Source: Aequorivita echinoideorum (lineage in GTDB: Bacteria; Bacteroidota; Bacteroidia; Flavobacteriales; Flavobacteriaceae). Taken from it: a stretch of DNA of 64,000 nt. The notes under the pieces were generated by a model. That model searched no databases. It worked only from the letters and a program-made list of their open reading frames with translations, and was not told where the DNA came from. Numbering within the stretch: position 1 is the stretch's first letter; each line of letters starts with the position of its first letter. A program made the position numbers and the translations under genes. The DNA lies in the NCBI RefSeq assembly GCF_018476645.1, contig NZ_JAHCTB010000001.1, positions 310,001 through 374,000 of the forward strand, in the 5' to 3' direction. Of this stretch, positions 16,677 through 25,982 are shown one piece after another.

Positions 16677-17684
16677 GCCTATCCCGAATTGGCTCTCCAC
16701 GTAGATTTTTTCCTTATGAGCTTCCAGGATATGTTTTACAATGGAAAGACCCAAGCCGCTGCCGCCCTCTTTGCGGGACCCACTTTTATCCACACGAAAA
16801 AAGCGTTCAAAAACGCGGTGCATATTCTGTTTTTCAATCCCTTCGCCATTGTCGGTTACACGAACCATGAGTTTATTTTTTATGAAACTTTCAATACTTA
16901 CCTCTGTGGTTCCGTTCTCTTTACCGTATTTTATTGAATTGACAATCAGGTTTGTAACTACTTGCTGAATTTTTTCACGGTCGCCATAGGCCAGGATTTT
17001 TTCAGGATAATCTTTATCAAAAGTGAGGACAATATTCTTTTTGGCGGCCTTCATCTCTAGCAATTCAAAAACACCTTTTACCAATTTTACGATGTCGAAT
17101 TCCTCATAATTAAGATTTAAATCGCCAACTTCAAGTTTACTTATCATATCCAGATCTTTCACAATATAGATAAGCCTTTCCACGCCTTTACTTGCATTTT
17201 TGAGATATTTTTTCCGAACGGATTTATCTTTCATTGCGCCGTCCAAGAGGGTAAGAATATACCCTTGCACCGTGAAGAGCGGGGTTTTTAGCTCGTGCGA
17301 AATATTCCCCAAATATTCCTTTCTGTAATTCTCGCGAATTTTTAATGCTTCAATTTCCAGTTTTTTATCCCTTGCGAATTTCTCCACTTCACGGGTAAGC
17401 ACTTTCATATCAGTAGTTATGGGCGCTTGGGCAAGACTAGTTTCATCCAAAAGACGGACATCATCGTAGATTTTCTTTACCCTCCGGAAGATGAATTTTT
17501 CAATTCTGAATTGAATTATGAAGAATGATATGAAGAATGCGACAACGGCAAACAGAAGAATCCACCAGATACTGGCATCAGAAAAACTGAGAAGAAAAGC
17601 GCCAACGGCGACCGTTAAAATTAGGGCAACATAAAGTGAGGAAATAGCGGCAAAACTGTATTTGGGATTGAATTTTTCTGCCAT
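16641..17684 (-). CDS. Sensor histidine kinase, PhoR type
   Basis: 347 residues. Two adjacent membrane helices (about 12-33 and 39-58) with almost no periplasmic loop suggest sensing in or at the membrane. The phospho-acceptor is H130 in GNISHELKTPLF. The ATPase domain shows N-box VTNLIVNSIKYGKENG, DNGEGI, and GSGLGLSIVKHIL. The start codon shares one base with the stop of the response-regulator gene (TAATG), so they form one operon and a cognate pair. Its 3' end overlaps the opposite glycosyltransferase gene. Confidence 0.93.
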   Translation of the reverse strand: MAEKFNPKYSFAAISSLYVALILTVAVGAFLLSFSDASIWWILLFAVVAFFISFFIIQFRIEKFIFRRVKKIYDDVRLLDETSLAQAPITTDMKVLTREVEKFARDKKLEIEALKIRENYRKEYLGNISHELKTPLFTVQGYILTLLDGAMKDKSVRKKYLKNASKGVERLIYIVKDLDMISKLEVGDLNLNYEEFDIVKLVKGVFELLEMKAAKKNIVLTFDKDYPEKILAYGDREKIQQVVTNLIVNSIKYGKENGTTEVSIESFIKNKLMVRVTDNGEGIEKQNMHRVFERFFRVDKSGSRKEGGSGLGLSIVKHILEAHKEKIYVESQFGIGSEFSFTLEKAK

Positions 17685-18364
17685 TAAACTACAAACTTAT
17701 ATCCTACTCCTTTAACGGTTTTAAATTTATCATCACCTATTTTCTCGCGCAATTTACGAATATGGACATCAATAGTGCGGCCTCCCACAATCACTTCATT
17801 CCCCCAAATGGTATCCAGAATATCTTCCCTTTTAAAAACTTTTCCCGGTTTTGAAGCCAACAGTGCCAAAAGTTCGAACTCCTTTCGTGGCAAAATCATT
17901 TCTTCCTTGCCGAGCATTATTTTATATTCTTCCCGGTTAATGACCAAATTACCGAGTTTTATTTTATCATCCTCATCGGTTTCCTTGAATCTTCGCAACA
18001 AAGCCTTCACTTTACTTAGAAGGATTTTCGGCTTGATGGGTTTTGTGATATAATCATCCGCGCCCGCTTCAAAACCTGCCATCTGCGAGTAGTCCTCGCC
18101 GCGCGCCGTTAAAAATGTAATAACGGTTTCAGATAGTTCAGGGATTTTCCGCATTTTTTCGCAAGCTTCAATTCCATCCATCTTTGGCATCATAACATCC
18201 GGCACGATTAATTGCGGTCTGTATTTTTTAGCCTGTGCAATCCCCTCTGCTCCATTTTCTGCGGTTACTACATTATAACCTTCCGAAGATAAATTGTATT
18301 TAATTATCTCCAAAATATCCGGTTCATCATCAACCAAAAGTATAGTAATATCCTTTTTTTTCAT
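17684..18364 (-). CDS. OmpR/PhoB-family response regulator
   Basis: 226 residues. The receiver domain has D12/D13, phospho-acceptor D56 in LIVPDVMMPKMDG, and the Lys in DYITKPIKP. The winged-helix DNA-binding domain ends in GRTIDVHIRKLREKIGDDK and TVKGVGYKFV, as in PhoB. The start at 18364 (MKKKDITILL) was chosen because a TTTG-17-TATCTTTG promoter (18392-18420) covers the alternative ATG at 18394. With the PhoR-like kinase it forms a two-component system; phosphate starvation is a guess from family only. Confidence 0.93.
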   Translation of the reverse strand: MKKKDITILLVDDEPDILEIIKYNLSSEGYNVVTAENGAEGIAQAKKYRPQLIVPDVMMPKMDGIEACEKMRKIPELSETVITFLTARGEDYSQMAGFEAGADDYITKPIKPKILLSKVKALLRRFKETDEDDKIKLGNLVINREEYKIMLGKEEMILPRKEFELLALLASKPGKVFKREDILDTIWGNEVIVGGRTIDVHIRKLREKIGDDKFKTVKGVGYKFVV

Positions 18365-18391
18365 TTGTGAATGCTTATTTGTTCTGGGCTT

Positions 18392-18420
18392 CAAAGATAC
18401 TATTAAAAAACCGCAGCAAA
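18392..18420 (-). promoter_or_regulatory. Promoter of the PhoB/PhoR-like operon
   Basis: On the minus strand TTTG (18417-18420), a 17-base spacer and TATCTTTG (18392-18399) match the Bacteroidota sigma-A promoter well. It lies 28 bases before the ATG at 18364. Confidence 0.65.
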
Positions 18421-18538
18421 GTTTTGGCTTACTTATTGTTAATCCTGTGATAACCTTTTGGTAACATAAATAATAGGCTCATATTTTTTCAATGTTACTT
18501 TTCGGTTAAACCATGTAAACAAAGGTTATTTTAACCTT

Positions 18539-18566
18539 TTTGAAGTAAAACATTTATATATATTTG
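18539..18566 (+). promoter_or_regulatory. Promoter of the T9SS cargo gene at 18595
   Basis: TTTG (18539-18542), a 16-base spacer and TATATTTG (18559-18566) precede the ATG by 28 bases. Confidence 0.6.
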
Positions 18567-18594
18567 CACCCTAAAATTAAAAACAAATTTTACA

Positions 18595-19575
18595 ATGAAA
18601 AAAATTACTTTTTTAGCGGCTCTTTTATTGAGCGCTGCTTCATTTGCCCAAGTTGCAGGTACAAGCTTTGAGGAGCCTGCAGTATTTTCCGGTCAATATA
18701 CCGATACTGGAGATGCAAACGTTGCACATGATTTAGTGAATAATACAGATCAACCATTGGTTAACTTTGTTTCTATTGGTGGCGAATTAGGCTTCAGCGC
18801 TTCTTACACGCCTTATGATACTCCAGATGTAGGTCTTACTGATGGTGATTTTGTGGGTGTTACAAACTTTACACCTTCTGCTGATGTTATGTTTACAGAT
18901 GGTGAACAAGGATACCAAATAAGCGATGTGGATGGCAATTACATCCTTGAATTTGATATTGTTGATCTTTCTGGCGTGGCTAATCCTACCATTTCTTTAG
19001 ATTATTTAATGTCTATCAACACTAACAATCCAGCAAACGGAAACTACGAAGGTGATGGTACGCTAAACGAATCTGGATTTGATAGATTGCGTATTTATGT
19101 AAGAGACCTAACAAACAATACTGAGATTGATATTTTCAACTCTACTGGAAGTGATCTTGATGATTTCGTTCCTTTTGATACTGCATCTGGTGAATACCAA
19201 GTGGAGTGGTTGTCTGGAACTGCTGATCTTACAACGAACACAAACGTTCAATTGGTTGTGGAAGCTAGAACAAACGCTAGCGCAGAGACTTTCTTCCTAG
19301 ACAATATTGTATTTGGCGGTATATTGGGCGTAAATGGTCAATCAAGCAATCAATTCGCTATCTACCCAAATCCATCTACAAATGGTTTTGTGAACATTGT
19401 TTCAAAAGTTAGCGGAGCAAAAGCGGTTGCCGTGTACGATGTTCTTGGAAAAGAAGTAATCAACACTACAATCAACGGTGATAGACTTGATGTTTCAAAA
19501 CTTAACAGCGGTATCTACATTGTAAAAATCGCTCAAGGAAAAACTACAACTACACAAAAATTGATAGTTAAGTAA
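18595..19575 (+). CDS. Secreted protein with T9SS type A C-terminal sorting domain
   Basis: 326 residues. A clear signal peptide (MKKITFLAALLLSAASFAQ) takes it through Sec. Residues ~20-240 form a beta-rich, Asp/Asn/Thr-rich region with no motif I recognise; it could be a jelly-roll-like binding or adhesion module. The last ~75 residues are the type IX sorting domain: FAIYPNPSTNGFVNI, VYDVLGKEV, and LNSGIYIVKI ending in KLIVK. It is exported to the cell surface or medium. It has its own promoter and a strong terminator, so it is a single-gene transcript. Confidence 0.85.
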   Translation: MKKITFLAALLLSAASFAQVAGTSFEEPAVFSGQYTDTGDANVAHDLVNNTDQPLVNFVSIGGELGFSASYTPYDTPDVGLTDGDFVGVTNFTPSADVMFTDGEQGYQISDVDGNYILEFDIVDLSGVANPTISLDYLMSINTNNPANGNYEGDGTLNESGFDRLRIYVRDLTNNTEIDIFNSTGSDLDDFVPFDTASGEYQVEWLSGTADLTTNTNVQLVVEARTNASAETFFLDNIVFGGILGVNGQSSNQFAIYPNPSTNGFVNIVSKVSGAKAVAVYDVLGKEVINTTINGDRLDVSKLNSGIYIVKIAQGKTTTTQKLIVK

Positions 19576-19594
19576 TTCTTTTAAACCTATATTT

Positions 19595-19626
19595 AAAAGC
19601 CTCTGTTAGCGCAGGGGCTTTTTTAT
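19595..19626 (+). terminator. Intrinsic terminator after the T9SS cargo gene
   Basis: AAAAGCC(T)CTG and CAG(G)GGCTTTTTT form a stem with a T-run 20 bases past the stop. Confidence 0.8.
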
Positions 19627-19663
19627 TTTGATTAATTTTGGAGCCATTCTGAAATAGAAAATC

Positions 19664-20638
19664 ATGCTGGAAAATGATATTTTTAAAATAAATTCTTCGG
19701 AAGAATTTGAAAGGGCGGCCTTGCGGGTTTTTCAATTTCAGTATGAAAATGTAAAAGTATACAGAAACTTTTGCGATTTTTTAAAAGTGGATTTTTCTGA
19801 AGTAAATCAAATTGAAAAAATACCTTTTCTCCCCATCCAATTCTTCAAGTCACACCAAATTATCGCACGAGGCTTTCCTTCTGAAACAATATTTACCAGT
19901 AGTGGCACAACTGGAAGCATAACAAGCAAACACTTGGTCGCCAAGCCAGACCTATATATCAAAAGTTTTACAAAAGCATTTAAAAATCAGTATGGTGATC
20001 CATCGAAATTTGCGATACTCGCTTTGTTGCCCAATTATCTGGAACGTGAAGGGTCTTCATTGATTTATATGGTAGATTATCTCATAAAATCCAGCAAGAA
20101 TGAGCACAGCGGATTTTATTTGAACGATTATGAAGCATTAATAGAAAAGTTGCATTTCCTTGAAAGCAAAAACGAAAAGATGCTTTTAATTGGTGTTTCC
20201 TATGCATTATTGGATTTAATTGAGAAAGAAAATTTTAATCTGAAGTATATTATAGTAATGGAAACCGGCGGAATGAAAGGCCGTAGAAAGGAAATGATAA
20301 AAGAGGAATTACATAACGTATTAATATGCGGTTTTGGTGTAAAAAAAATCCACAGCGAATATGGAATGACGGAATTATTATCCCAAGCCTACTCTGTGGG
20401 CGATGGAATATTTGAGTGCCCGCCCTGGATGAAAATCTTGACCAGAGACCCAGAAAATGCGCTGGAGTTTGTAAACGGAAAAACGGGTGGAATAAACGTT
20501 ATTGATCTTGCAAACCTGTATTCCTGCTCCTTTATTGCCACTCAGGATTTGGGCAAAACCTATGATGATGGCTCTTTTGAAATTCTTGGCCGTTTTGATT
20601 CCAGCGATATTCGGGGATGCAATCTTATGGTTTTTTAA
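19664..20638 (+). CDS. LuxE/PaaK-like acyl-activating or acyl-protein synthetase-type protein
   Basis: 324 residues. The P-loop-like TSSGTTGS (79-86) and the later IHSEYGMTELLSQAY are adenylate-forming enzyme landmarks found in LuxE (acyl-protein synthetase). LuxE passes a fatty acyl group to a reductase in bioluminescence, but no luxC, luxD or luciferase genes are here. In Bacteroidota such stand-alone homologues are usually named acyl transferase; the substrate is unknown. It could activate a fatty or aryl acid for cell-envelope or secondary-metabolite work. It ends before a shared terminator. Confidence 0.75.
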   Translation: MLENDIFKINSSEEFERAALRVFQFQYENVKVYRNFCDFLKVDFSEVNQIEKIPFLPIQFFKSHQIIARGFPSETIFTSSGTTGSITSKHLVAKPDLYIKSFTKAFKNQYGDPSKFAILALLPNYLEREGSSLIYMVDYLIKSSKNEHSGFYLNDYEALIEKLHFLESKNEKMLLIGVSYALLDLIEKENFNLKYIIVMETGGMKGRRKEMIKEELHNVLICGFGVKKIHSEYGMTELLSQAYSVGDGIFECPPWMKILTRDPENALEFVNGKTGGINVIDLANLYSCSFIATQDLGKTYDDGSFEILGRFDSSDIRGCNLMVF

Positions 20639-20741
20639 TTCCAAAAAAAGTGGAAAGCCCTGTAAGTTTTAAGATTGGCACCCGACCAATAAAATGTGAA
20701 AAATGAAAATTTTTCATAATTTGGTTGGTTAGTTAATTGAG

Positions 20742-20775
20742 AAATCCCCGGCAACGTATTGCACGGGGATTTTTT
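20742..20775. terminator. Bidirectional terminator between the LuxE-like gene and tyrS
   Basis: AAATCCCCG and CGGGGATTT flank a loop, with T-runs on both strands. It serves the convergent genes and touches the tyrS stop codon. Confidence 0.85.
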
Positions 20776-22072
20776 ATTGAAATTTAATTATAAAATAATT
20801 TTTCTTCCCGCGCTGTAATAGCACAAACGTATTATTGATCAAATCAGATTCGGTGATTTTGAAGTCTTCAGAAACCTTTTCCCTGTTTACCGAAATTGAA
20901 TTTTCCTTCAGTGCGCGCCTTGCTTCTCCATTCGATTTTAAAAATCCTGTTTTTTCTGCCAGTGCACCAATAACATTCAATCCAGATTTCAATTCTTCTT
21001 TTGAAATTTCCGCTTGCGGAACACCATCAAAAACATCTAAAAATGTCTTTTCATCTAAGGCTTTTAAATCATCTGATGTTGAATTCCCAAACAGTATTGT
21101 CGATGCCCGAACCGCTTTTTCAAATTCTTCATTCCCGTGGACGGTGGTAGTCACTTCTTCAGCCAATTTCTTTTGAAGTGCCCGTAAATGCGGAGCTTCT
21201 TTGTGTTCAGTTACCAAATTTTCAATGGTCGCTCTATCTAAAAATGTGAAAATCTTAATATATTTTTCAGCATCTTCATCGCTGCTGTTCAGCCAGTATT
21301 GGTAGAATTTGTAAGGTGAAGTCCTATTTGCATCCAGCCAAACGTTGCCACCCTCGCTTTTACCAAATTTACTTCCATCACTTTTGGTAATCAACGGGCA
21401 GGTAAGTGCGTAGCCTTTGCCACTGCCAATCCTGCGGATGAGCTCGGTCCCGGTGGTTATATTACCCCATTGGTCGCTACCGCCCATTTGCAATGTACAA
21501 TCCAGATTTTTATATAAATGAAGAAAATCATACCCCTGCACCAATTGATAGGTAAATTCCGTAAAAGACATTCCGTCCGCACTTTCCCCCGTCAATCTGC
21601 TCTTTACCGAATCTTTCGCCATCATATAATTTACCGTAATGTGTTTGCCCACGTCGCGGATAAAATCAAGAAATGAAAATTCTTTCATCCAGTCATAATT
21701 ATTCACCAATCGTGCTTGGTTGGGCGCACCGGAAGAAAAATCCAAAAACTGGGAAAGCTGATTTTTCACGCATTCCTGATTATGCCGAAGTGTTTTTTCA
21801 TCCAGTAAATTGCGCTCATTGCTCTTCCCTGAAGGGTCGCCAATCATCCCCGTGGCACCGCCAACAAGGGCAACAGGTTTGTGTCCGCAACGCTGAAAGA
21901 AAGAAAGAAGCATAATGGGCACCAAATTACCAATGTGCAACGAGTCTGCCGTAGGATCAAAACCAACGTATGCAGAACGCATGGTTTCCATGAGGTGCGA
22001 TTCGGTTTCTGGCATCACATCATGCACCATTCCGCGCCATTTCAGTTCTTCAACAAAATTTTTGAGCTTCAT
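20774..22072 (-). CDS. tyrS: Tyrosyl-tRNA synthetase
   Basis: 432 residues, class I synthetase. The HIGH-type motif is HIGN (46-49) after [10 protein letters not shown], and the KMSKS-type loop is [33 protein letters not shown] is the region that binds tyrosine (named here by its landmarks [10 protein letters not shown]). The C-terminal ~70 residues form the S4-like tRNA-binding domain. It charges tRNA-Tyr. A TATCTTTG box on the minus strand lies 17-24 bases upstream of the ATG. Confidence 0.97.
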   Translation of the reverse strand: MKLKNFVEELKWRGMVHDVMPETESHLMETMRSAYVGFDPTADSLHIGNLVPIMLLSFFQRCGHKPVALVGGATGMIGDPSGKSNERNLLDEKTLRHNQECVKNQLSQFLDFSSGAPNQARLVNNYDWMKEFSFLDFIRDVGKHITVNYMMAKDSVKSRLTGESADGMSFTEFTYQLVQGYDFLHLYKNLDCTLQMGGSDQWGNITTGTELIRRIGSGKGYALTCPLITKSDGSKFGKSEGGNVWLDANRTSPYKFYQYWLNSSDEDAEKYIKIFTFLDRATIENLVTEHKEAPHLRALQKKLAEEVTTTVHGNEEFEKAVRASTILFGNSTSDDLKALDEKTFLDVFDGVPQAEISKEELKSGLNVIGALAEKTGFLKSNGEARRALKENSISVNREKVSEDFKITESDLINNTFVLLQRGKKNYFIIKFQ

Positions 22073-22088
22073 TTTTTTTGATTTTTGG

Positions 22089-22096
22089 CAAAGATA
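22089..22096 (-). promoter_or_regulatory. Promoter -7 box of tyrS
   Basis: The minus strand reads TATCTTTG, ending 17 bases before the tyrS ATG, giving a very short leader. Confidence 0.55.
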
Positions 22097-22256
22097 GGAT
22101 TATCAATTCAGAATTATAAAATATGGATTACGAATTGGCTGCCAATGCTCCCAGTTTAAAATTGCGAAGCAGTTTTAAATGAATGTTGCACGCTACATTT
22201 TGCCCCAATTGTTGATTTCGAATTCAGTTTCCGTTTTAATTTGAATTCCATTCCCT

Positions 22257-22264
22257 AATTTCGC
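22257..22264 (+). promoter_or_regulatory. Possible promoter -7 box at the epimerase gene start
   Basis: TAATTTCG, one mismatch from TAnnTTTG, ends three bases before the ATG at 22268. If used, the mRNA would be leaderless. Confidence 0.35.
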
Positions 22265-22267
22265 CAT

Positions 22268-23284
22268 ATGGTTTTAGTAACAGGCGGCACAGGTTTGGTG
22301 GGTTCGCACCTTTTGTATTTTCTTCTGAAGAAAGAAGAGCATGTTCGTGCAATTCATAGAAAGAATAGCAATCTGGAAGGTGTAAAGCGTATTTTTTCAG
22401 CATATACATCTTCCGCCGAAGCATATTTCAATAAAGTTGAATGGGTGGAAGCTGATATTCTTGACATCCCAGCACTTTCCAAAGCATTTTTGGGCATTGA
22501 AAAAGTTTACCATTGCGCGGCATTAATCAATTTTGAAGCGAAAAATTACAAATTGCTCAAAAAGGTAAATATTGAGGGAACGGCAAACGTGATAAATCTT
22601 TCACTTTCAAATAAAATTGAAAAATTTTGTTATGTAAGCTCGGTAGCGGTTTTCGGAAATGCATTGAATAATGAATTGATCACTGAAGAAACCGCATGGA
22701 ATCCCGAAGATGATAACAGTGTGTACGCGATTACAAAGTTTGGCGCTGAAATGGAAGTTTGGCGCGGCGCACAGGAAGGCTTAAAAACTGTGATTGTAAA
22801 CCCTGGATTGATTTTGGGTTCTGCCCCCAATGGTGATGGTAGCAGTTTTATAGTAAGTATTGGAGCCAGCGGCATCCCTTATTATCCATCGGGAGGGATG
22901 GGCGTTGTAGATGTGGAAGACGTCGCAAAAGCAATGATTTTGCTGATGAATTCTACGATTGAGAACAGACAATATATTTTAGTTGGCAATAATATTCTGT
23001 ACAAAGAATTGATTTCAAAATTGGCGCAACGTTTTCATAAAAAACCACCAACCAAAAAACTTTCCAGCAATGTTATGCTTTTCTTAAGCGCACTGGAATG
23101 GTTCTTTGCACGGATTTTTGGATGGAGTCAAAAATTGCAGAACCACAATGTGAAATCCATGTTCAAAAAATCATTTTACGACGCATCGCGCATACAGAAA
23201 GATTTGGATTTTAAATTTACACACATTGATGAGACTTTGGACAGAATTGCAAAATTCCATTCTGAAAATACTTCGGAAAACTAA
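22268..23284 (+). CDS. NAD(P)-dependent epimerase/dehydratase (extended SDR)
   Basis: 338 residues. The start MVLVTGGTGLVGSHLL is the extended-SDR dinucleotide motif (TGGTGLVG). The catalytic YAITKFGAE provides the Tyr-x3-Lys pair, and HCAALINFEA the substrate-side motif. The C-terminal part is close to family members that reduce or epimerise nucleotide sugars, or that act on 3-beta-hydroxysteroid-like or dihydroflavonol-like compounds. The substrate cannot be told from the sequence. It is convergent with the DUF4296 gene, eight bases apart at the stops. Confidence 0.8.
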   Translation: MVLVTGGTGLVGSHLLYFLLKKEEHVRAIHRKNSNLEGVKRIFSAYTSSAEAYFNKVEWVEADILDIPALSKAFLGIEKVYHCAALINFEAKNYKLLKKVNIEGTANVINLSLSNKIEKFCYVSSVAVFGNALNNELITEETAWNPEDDNSVYAITKFGAEMEVWRGAQEGLKTVIVNPGLILGSAPNGDGSSFIVSIGASGIPYYPSGGMGVVDVEDVAKAMILLMNSTIENRQYILVGNNILYKELISKLAQRFHKKPPTKKLSSNVMLFLSALEWFFARIFGWSQKLQNHNVKSMFKKSFYDASRIQKDLDFKFTHIDETLDRIAKFHSENTSEN

Positions 23285-23292
23285 ATTTCAAA

Positions 23293-23715
23293 TTAAATTA
23301 GACTGTCTTTTATGGGTTCTGTAGGTTCAACCTTCGGTGAAACATTATTGATGCTATCCTTAATGCGCTGAATTTTTTGAAGGCTGTCCAGGTTTTTCAC
23401 CATCCCCTCAAAACGCGCTTGCACTTCGCGGAAAATTTCAAGATATGTATTCATGTCTGCCGCGTAATACGCGTTGCTTTGGGCAAATTGCAAACTATCA
23501 ATATCATATTTTTGATACACCAAAGAATCGAGTTTTATCCCATTCCTCACTATTTCTCTATTGTCCACACTTCTGGCGGCATTGGCAAGATAGGCTTCAG
23601 AAATCACATCCACCATCTTCTCTTTTGGAATTAAATTTTCAGGCTTTTCAGGACGTTTTACATCTTGGCAAGCCGAAACAAAAATTACGAAAATGGCGAC
23701 TATATAAAATTTCAT
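23293..23715 (-). CDS. DUF4296 lipoprotein
   Basis: 140 residues. The signal segment ends in an FVSAC lipobox (MKFYIVAIFVIFVSAC), so it is lipidated. The mature part is helical and charged, with the DUF4296 landmark IPKEKMVDVISEAYLANAA. Its function is unknown. Its ATG shares one base with the pyrC stop (TAATG), so it is translationally coupled as the last gene of the glycosyltransferase-pyrC-DUF4296 run. Confidence 0.8.
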   Translation of the reverse strand: MKFYIVAIFVIFVSACQDVKRPEKPENLIPKEKMVDVISEAYLANAARSVDNREIVRNGIKLDSLVYQKYDIDSLQFAQSNAYYAADMNTYLEIFREVQARFEGMVKNLDSLQKIQRIKDSINNVSPKVEPTEPIKDSLI

Positions 23716-25058
23716 TATCTATTGAAGGTTAATCTTTCGGCATTGCTTTTATTCGGAAATTTTGAGTTTTCATAGACAACCGTGCCGTTTACCAAGGTGT
23801 GCGTGACGCGTGATTTGAAAATGGTTCCCTCAAATGGGGACCAGCCACACTTGTATAGTAAATTTTCCTTTTTTACCGTCCACGGAGAATTGAGATCCAC
23901 CAAAACCAAATCTGCCTTATAACCTTTTCTTATAAAACCGCGTTCCTTTATTTGGAATAAAATGGCGGGATTGTGTGCCGTTTTTTCCACAATTTTTTCC
24001 AAGGAAATCTTTCCTTTATGATACATTTCAAGTAACGCGACCAGCGCATGCTGGACCAGTGGACCCCCGGAAGGTGCATTCAAATAATTATTGTTTTTTT
24101 CCTCGAGCGTGTGGGGCGCGTGATCCGTAGCAATAACATCGATTCGGTCATCGAGCAGCGCTTTTAAAAGTCCATCCTTGTCCTTTTGCGTTTTAACCGC
24201 GGGGTTCCATTTAATTTTTGTGCCCTTGGTTTTGTAATCTTCTTCGGTAAACCAAAGGTGATGGATACAGACTTCAGCAGTTATTTTTTTCTCCGAAAGC
24301 GGTTTTTTATTGCTGAAAAGATGGGTTTCCTTTTCGGTGGAAAGATGAAATACGTGCAAGCGAGCCCCTGTTTTTTCAGCTAATTTAATAGCATTTGAAG
24401 ATGAAATATAGCACGCCTCCTCACTCCTTATCTTGGGATGGAGTTCCACCGGAATATTTTCACCATATTTTTCTTTATATTTTTCAAGATTCGCTTTTAT
24501 GGTTGCCTCGTCTTCGCAATGGGCAGAAATAAGCAATTTCGTTTTACTGAAAATTTCTTCCAAAATTTTCGGGTTATCAACCAACATATTTCCTGTGGAA
24601 GAGCCCAAAAAAAGCTTTAAACCAGCCACTTTTTGCGGATCTACTTTTAAAATTTCATCCAGATTATCATTTGTGCCACCAAACATAAATGAATAATTGG
24701 CCCACGAGGTTTTTGAAGCAATATCAAATTTTTCCTCAAGCAGCTCAATAGTTGTGGCCTGTGGGACGGTATTCGGCATTTCAATGAATGAAGTAATGCC
24801 GCCAGCCACCGCAGCTTTTGATTCGGTTTCAATGGTGGCCTTGTGCGTTAAACCCGGTTCCCGAAAATGGACTTGATCATCTATCATTCCGGGCAAGAGA
24901 TAACTTCCATCTGCATCGATAACCTTTGTGTCTGAGGATTTTGCGCTTATGGTTTCAGAAATTTCCGCGATGCGGCCATCCTGCACGAGCACGTCGCCAT
25001 TAAATATTTCACCTTCATTTACAATATTTGCGTTTTTTATTAAAACTGCTCTCATCAA
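23715..25058 (-). CDS. pyrC: Dihydroorotase
   Basis: 447 residues, amidohydrolase fold. It closes carbamoyl-aspartate to dihydroorotate in pyrimidine synthesis. Landmarks: DDQVHFREPGLTHK at the first metal site, GLKLFLGSSTG with the likely carboxylated lysine, SAHCED, HVFHLST and TDHAPHT. In the first motif the usual H-x-H pair reads Q-x-H, so one zinc ligand is missing; I recall the same DDQVHFREPG form in many Bacteroidota, so it may be a lineage feature and not a loss of activity. Start ATG at 25058 (MMRAVLIKNA); the second Met at 25055 is equally possible. Confidence 0.9.
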   Translation of the reverse strand: MMRAVLIKNANIVNEGEIFNGDVLVQDGRIAEISETISAKSSDTKVIDADGSYLLPGMIDDQVHFREPGLTHKATIETESKAAVAGGITSFIEMPNTVPQATTIELLEEKFDIASKTSWANYSFMFGGTNDNLDEILKVDPQKVAGLKLFLGSSTGNMLVDNPKILEEIFSKTKLLISAHCEDEATIKANLEKYKEKYGENIPVELHPKIRSEEACYISSSNAIKLAEKTGARLHVFHLSTEKETHLFSNKKPLSEKKITAEVCIHHLWFTEEDYKTKGTKIKWNPAVKTQKDKDGLLKALLDDRIDVIATDHAPHTLEEKNNNYLNAPSGGPLVQHALVALLEMYHKGKISLEKIVEKTAHNPAILFQIKERGFIRKGYKADLVLVDLNSPWTVKKENLLYKCGWSPFEGTIFKSRVTHTLVNGTVVYENSKFPNKSNAERLTFNR

Positions 25059-25116
25059 TCAATTCTTATTTTTCTTCGTTTATGGCGTGAACCCACTCTA
25101 TTTTTTCCAATTGGAA

Positions 25117-25866
25117 TTAGTTGAATGAAGTTTTTTCAAATTTTCTTCTTCCAAACACACTTTTAAATTTCATTTTAATAACGCCAAAAATGGCTTCGGA
25201 AATAATACCGGAGCTCATTTTTGATTCCCCTTTTGTGCGGTCCGTGAATATTACTGGGATTTCTTTTATTTTAAATTTTTTCAGAAATGCCTTAAATTTC
25301 ATTTCAATCTGAAAGGCATAGCCCACAAAACGGATGTTGTCCAGATTTATTTTTTCAAGCACCTCTCTTTTATAGCAAACAAATCCGGCAGTGGTGTCAT
25401 AAATATCCATTCCCGTAATAAAGCGCACATATTTTGAAGCGCCCCAAGACATTAAAACCCTATCCATAGGCCAATTGACCACATTTACCCCGCGTACGTA
25501 ACGGCTGCCGATAGCCATATCAAAACCATCTTTATAACATGCATTATACAGACGGATAAGATCATTGGGGTTATGCGAAAAATCTGCATCCATTTCAAAA
25601 ATGAATTTGTATCCACGGTGCAATGCCCATTTAAATCCCGCTATATAGGCAGTGCCAAGACCTGTTTTCTTCTTTCTTTTTAAAAGATGCAATCTATCCG
25701 GATACGTGAGCATGAGCTCTTCCACTATTTGGCCGGTGCCGTCCGGCGAATTGTCATCCACTACCAAAACCTCAAAGTCGCGCTGCAATGAAAATACCGT
25801 CCGCAGAAGGCGCTTTATGTTATCAGCTTCATTGTAAGTGGGTATTACAACCACGGCATTGGGCAT
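25117..25866 (-). CDS. Polyprenol-phosphate mannosyltransferase-like glycosyltransferase (GT2)
   Basis: 249 residues. The GT-A nucleotide-sugar site opens with VVVIPTYNEADNI, then VVDDNSPDGTG and the DxD-like EMDADFSHNP. AIGSRYVRG and a TTAGFVCYKREVL segment complete the DPM1-type pattern. It has no C-terminal membrane helices, as in short dolichol-phosphate mannose synthases, and would load a sugar onto a polyprenyl phosphate. The start at 25866 (MPNAVVVIPT) was preferred over an earlier TTG or ATG because a TACATTTG box sits at 25882-25889. Confidence 0.88.
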   Translation of the reverse strand: MPNAVVVIPTYNEADNIKRLLRTVFSLQRDFEVLVVDDNSPDGTGQIVEELMLTYPDRLHLLKRKKKTGLGTAYIAGFKWALHRGYKFIFEMDADFSHNPNDLIRLYNACYKDGFDMAIGSRYVRGVNVVNWPMDRVLMSWGASKYVRFITGMDIYDTTAGFVCYKREVLEKINLDNIRFVGYAFQIEMKFKAFLKKFKIKEIPVIFTDRTKGESKMSSGIISEAIFGVIKMKFKSVFGRRKFEKTSFN

Positions 25867-25881
25867 ACTGCAAATTTTGGG

Positions 25882-25889
25882 CAAATGTA
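25882..25889 (-). promoter_or_regulatory. Promoter -7 box of the GT2-pyrC-DUF4296 operon
   Basis: The minus strand reads TACATTTG 16 bases before the ATG at 25866, and argues against starts farther upstream. Confidence 0.5.
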
Positions 25890-25958
25890 CCGTTTTTTTA
25901 AAGAAATAGTAACCCGTAAAATCCAATTGGCAACAGGGCTGTGAAATTTATTTTCAAT

Positions 25959-25966
25959 TACCTTTG
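25959..25966 (+). promoter_or_regulatory. Promoter -7 box of the DUF4271-hemD operon
   Basis: TACCTTTG matches TAnnTTTG. It lies inside the longest reading frame of the DUF4271 gene, downstream of its first GTG (25941), which argues that translation begins later, at 25977 or 25983. Confidence 0.5.
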
Positions 25967-25982
25967 CTCAAAAAAATTGGCG

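Noticed and set aside
20640-20741. tRNA or small RNA gene before tyrS
   Set aside because: No cloverleaf or conserved T-loop could be drawn; only the terminator hairpin is convincing.
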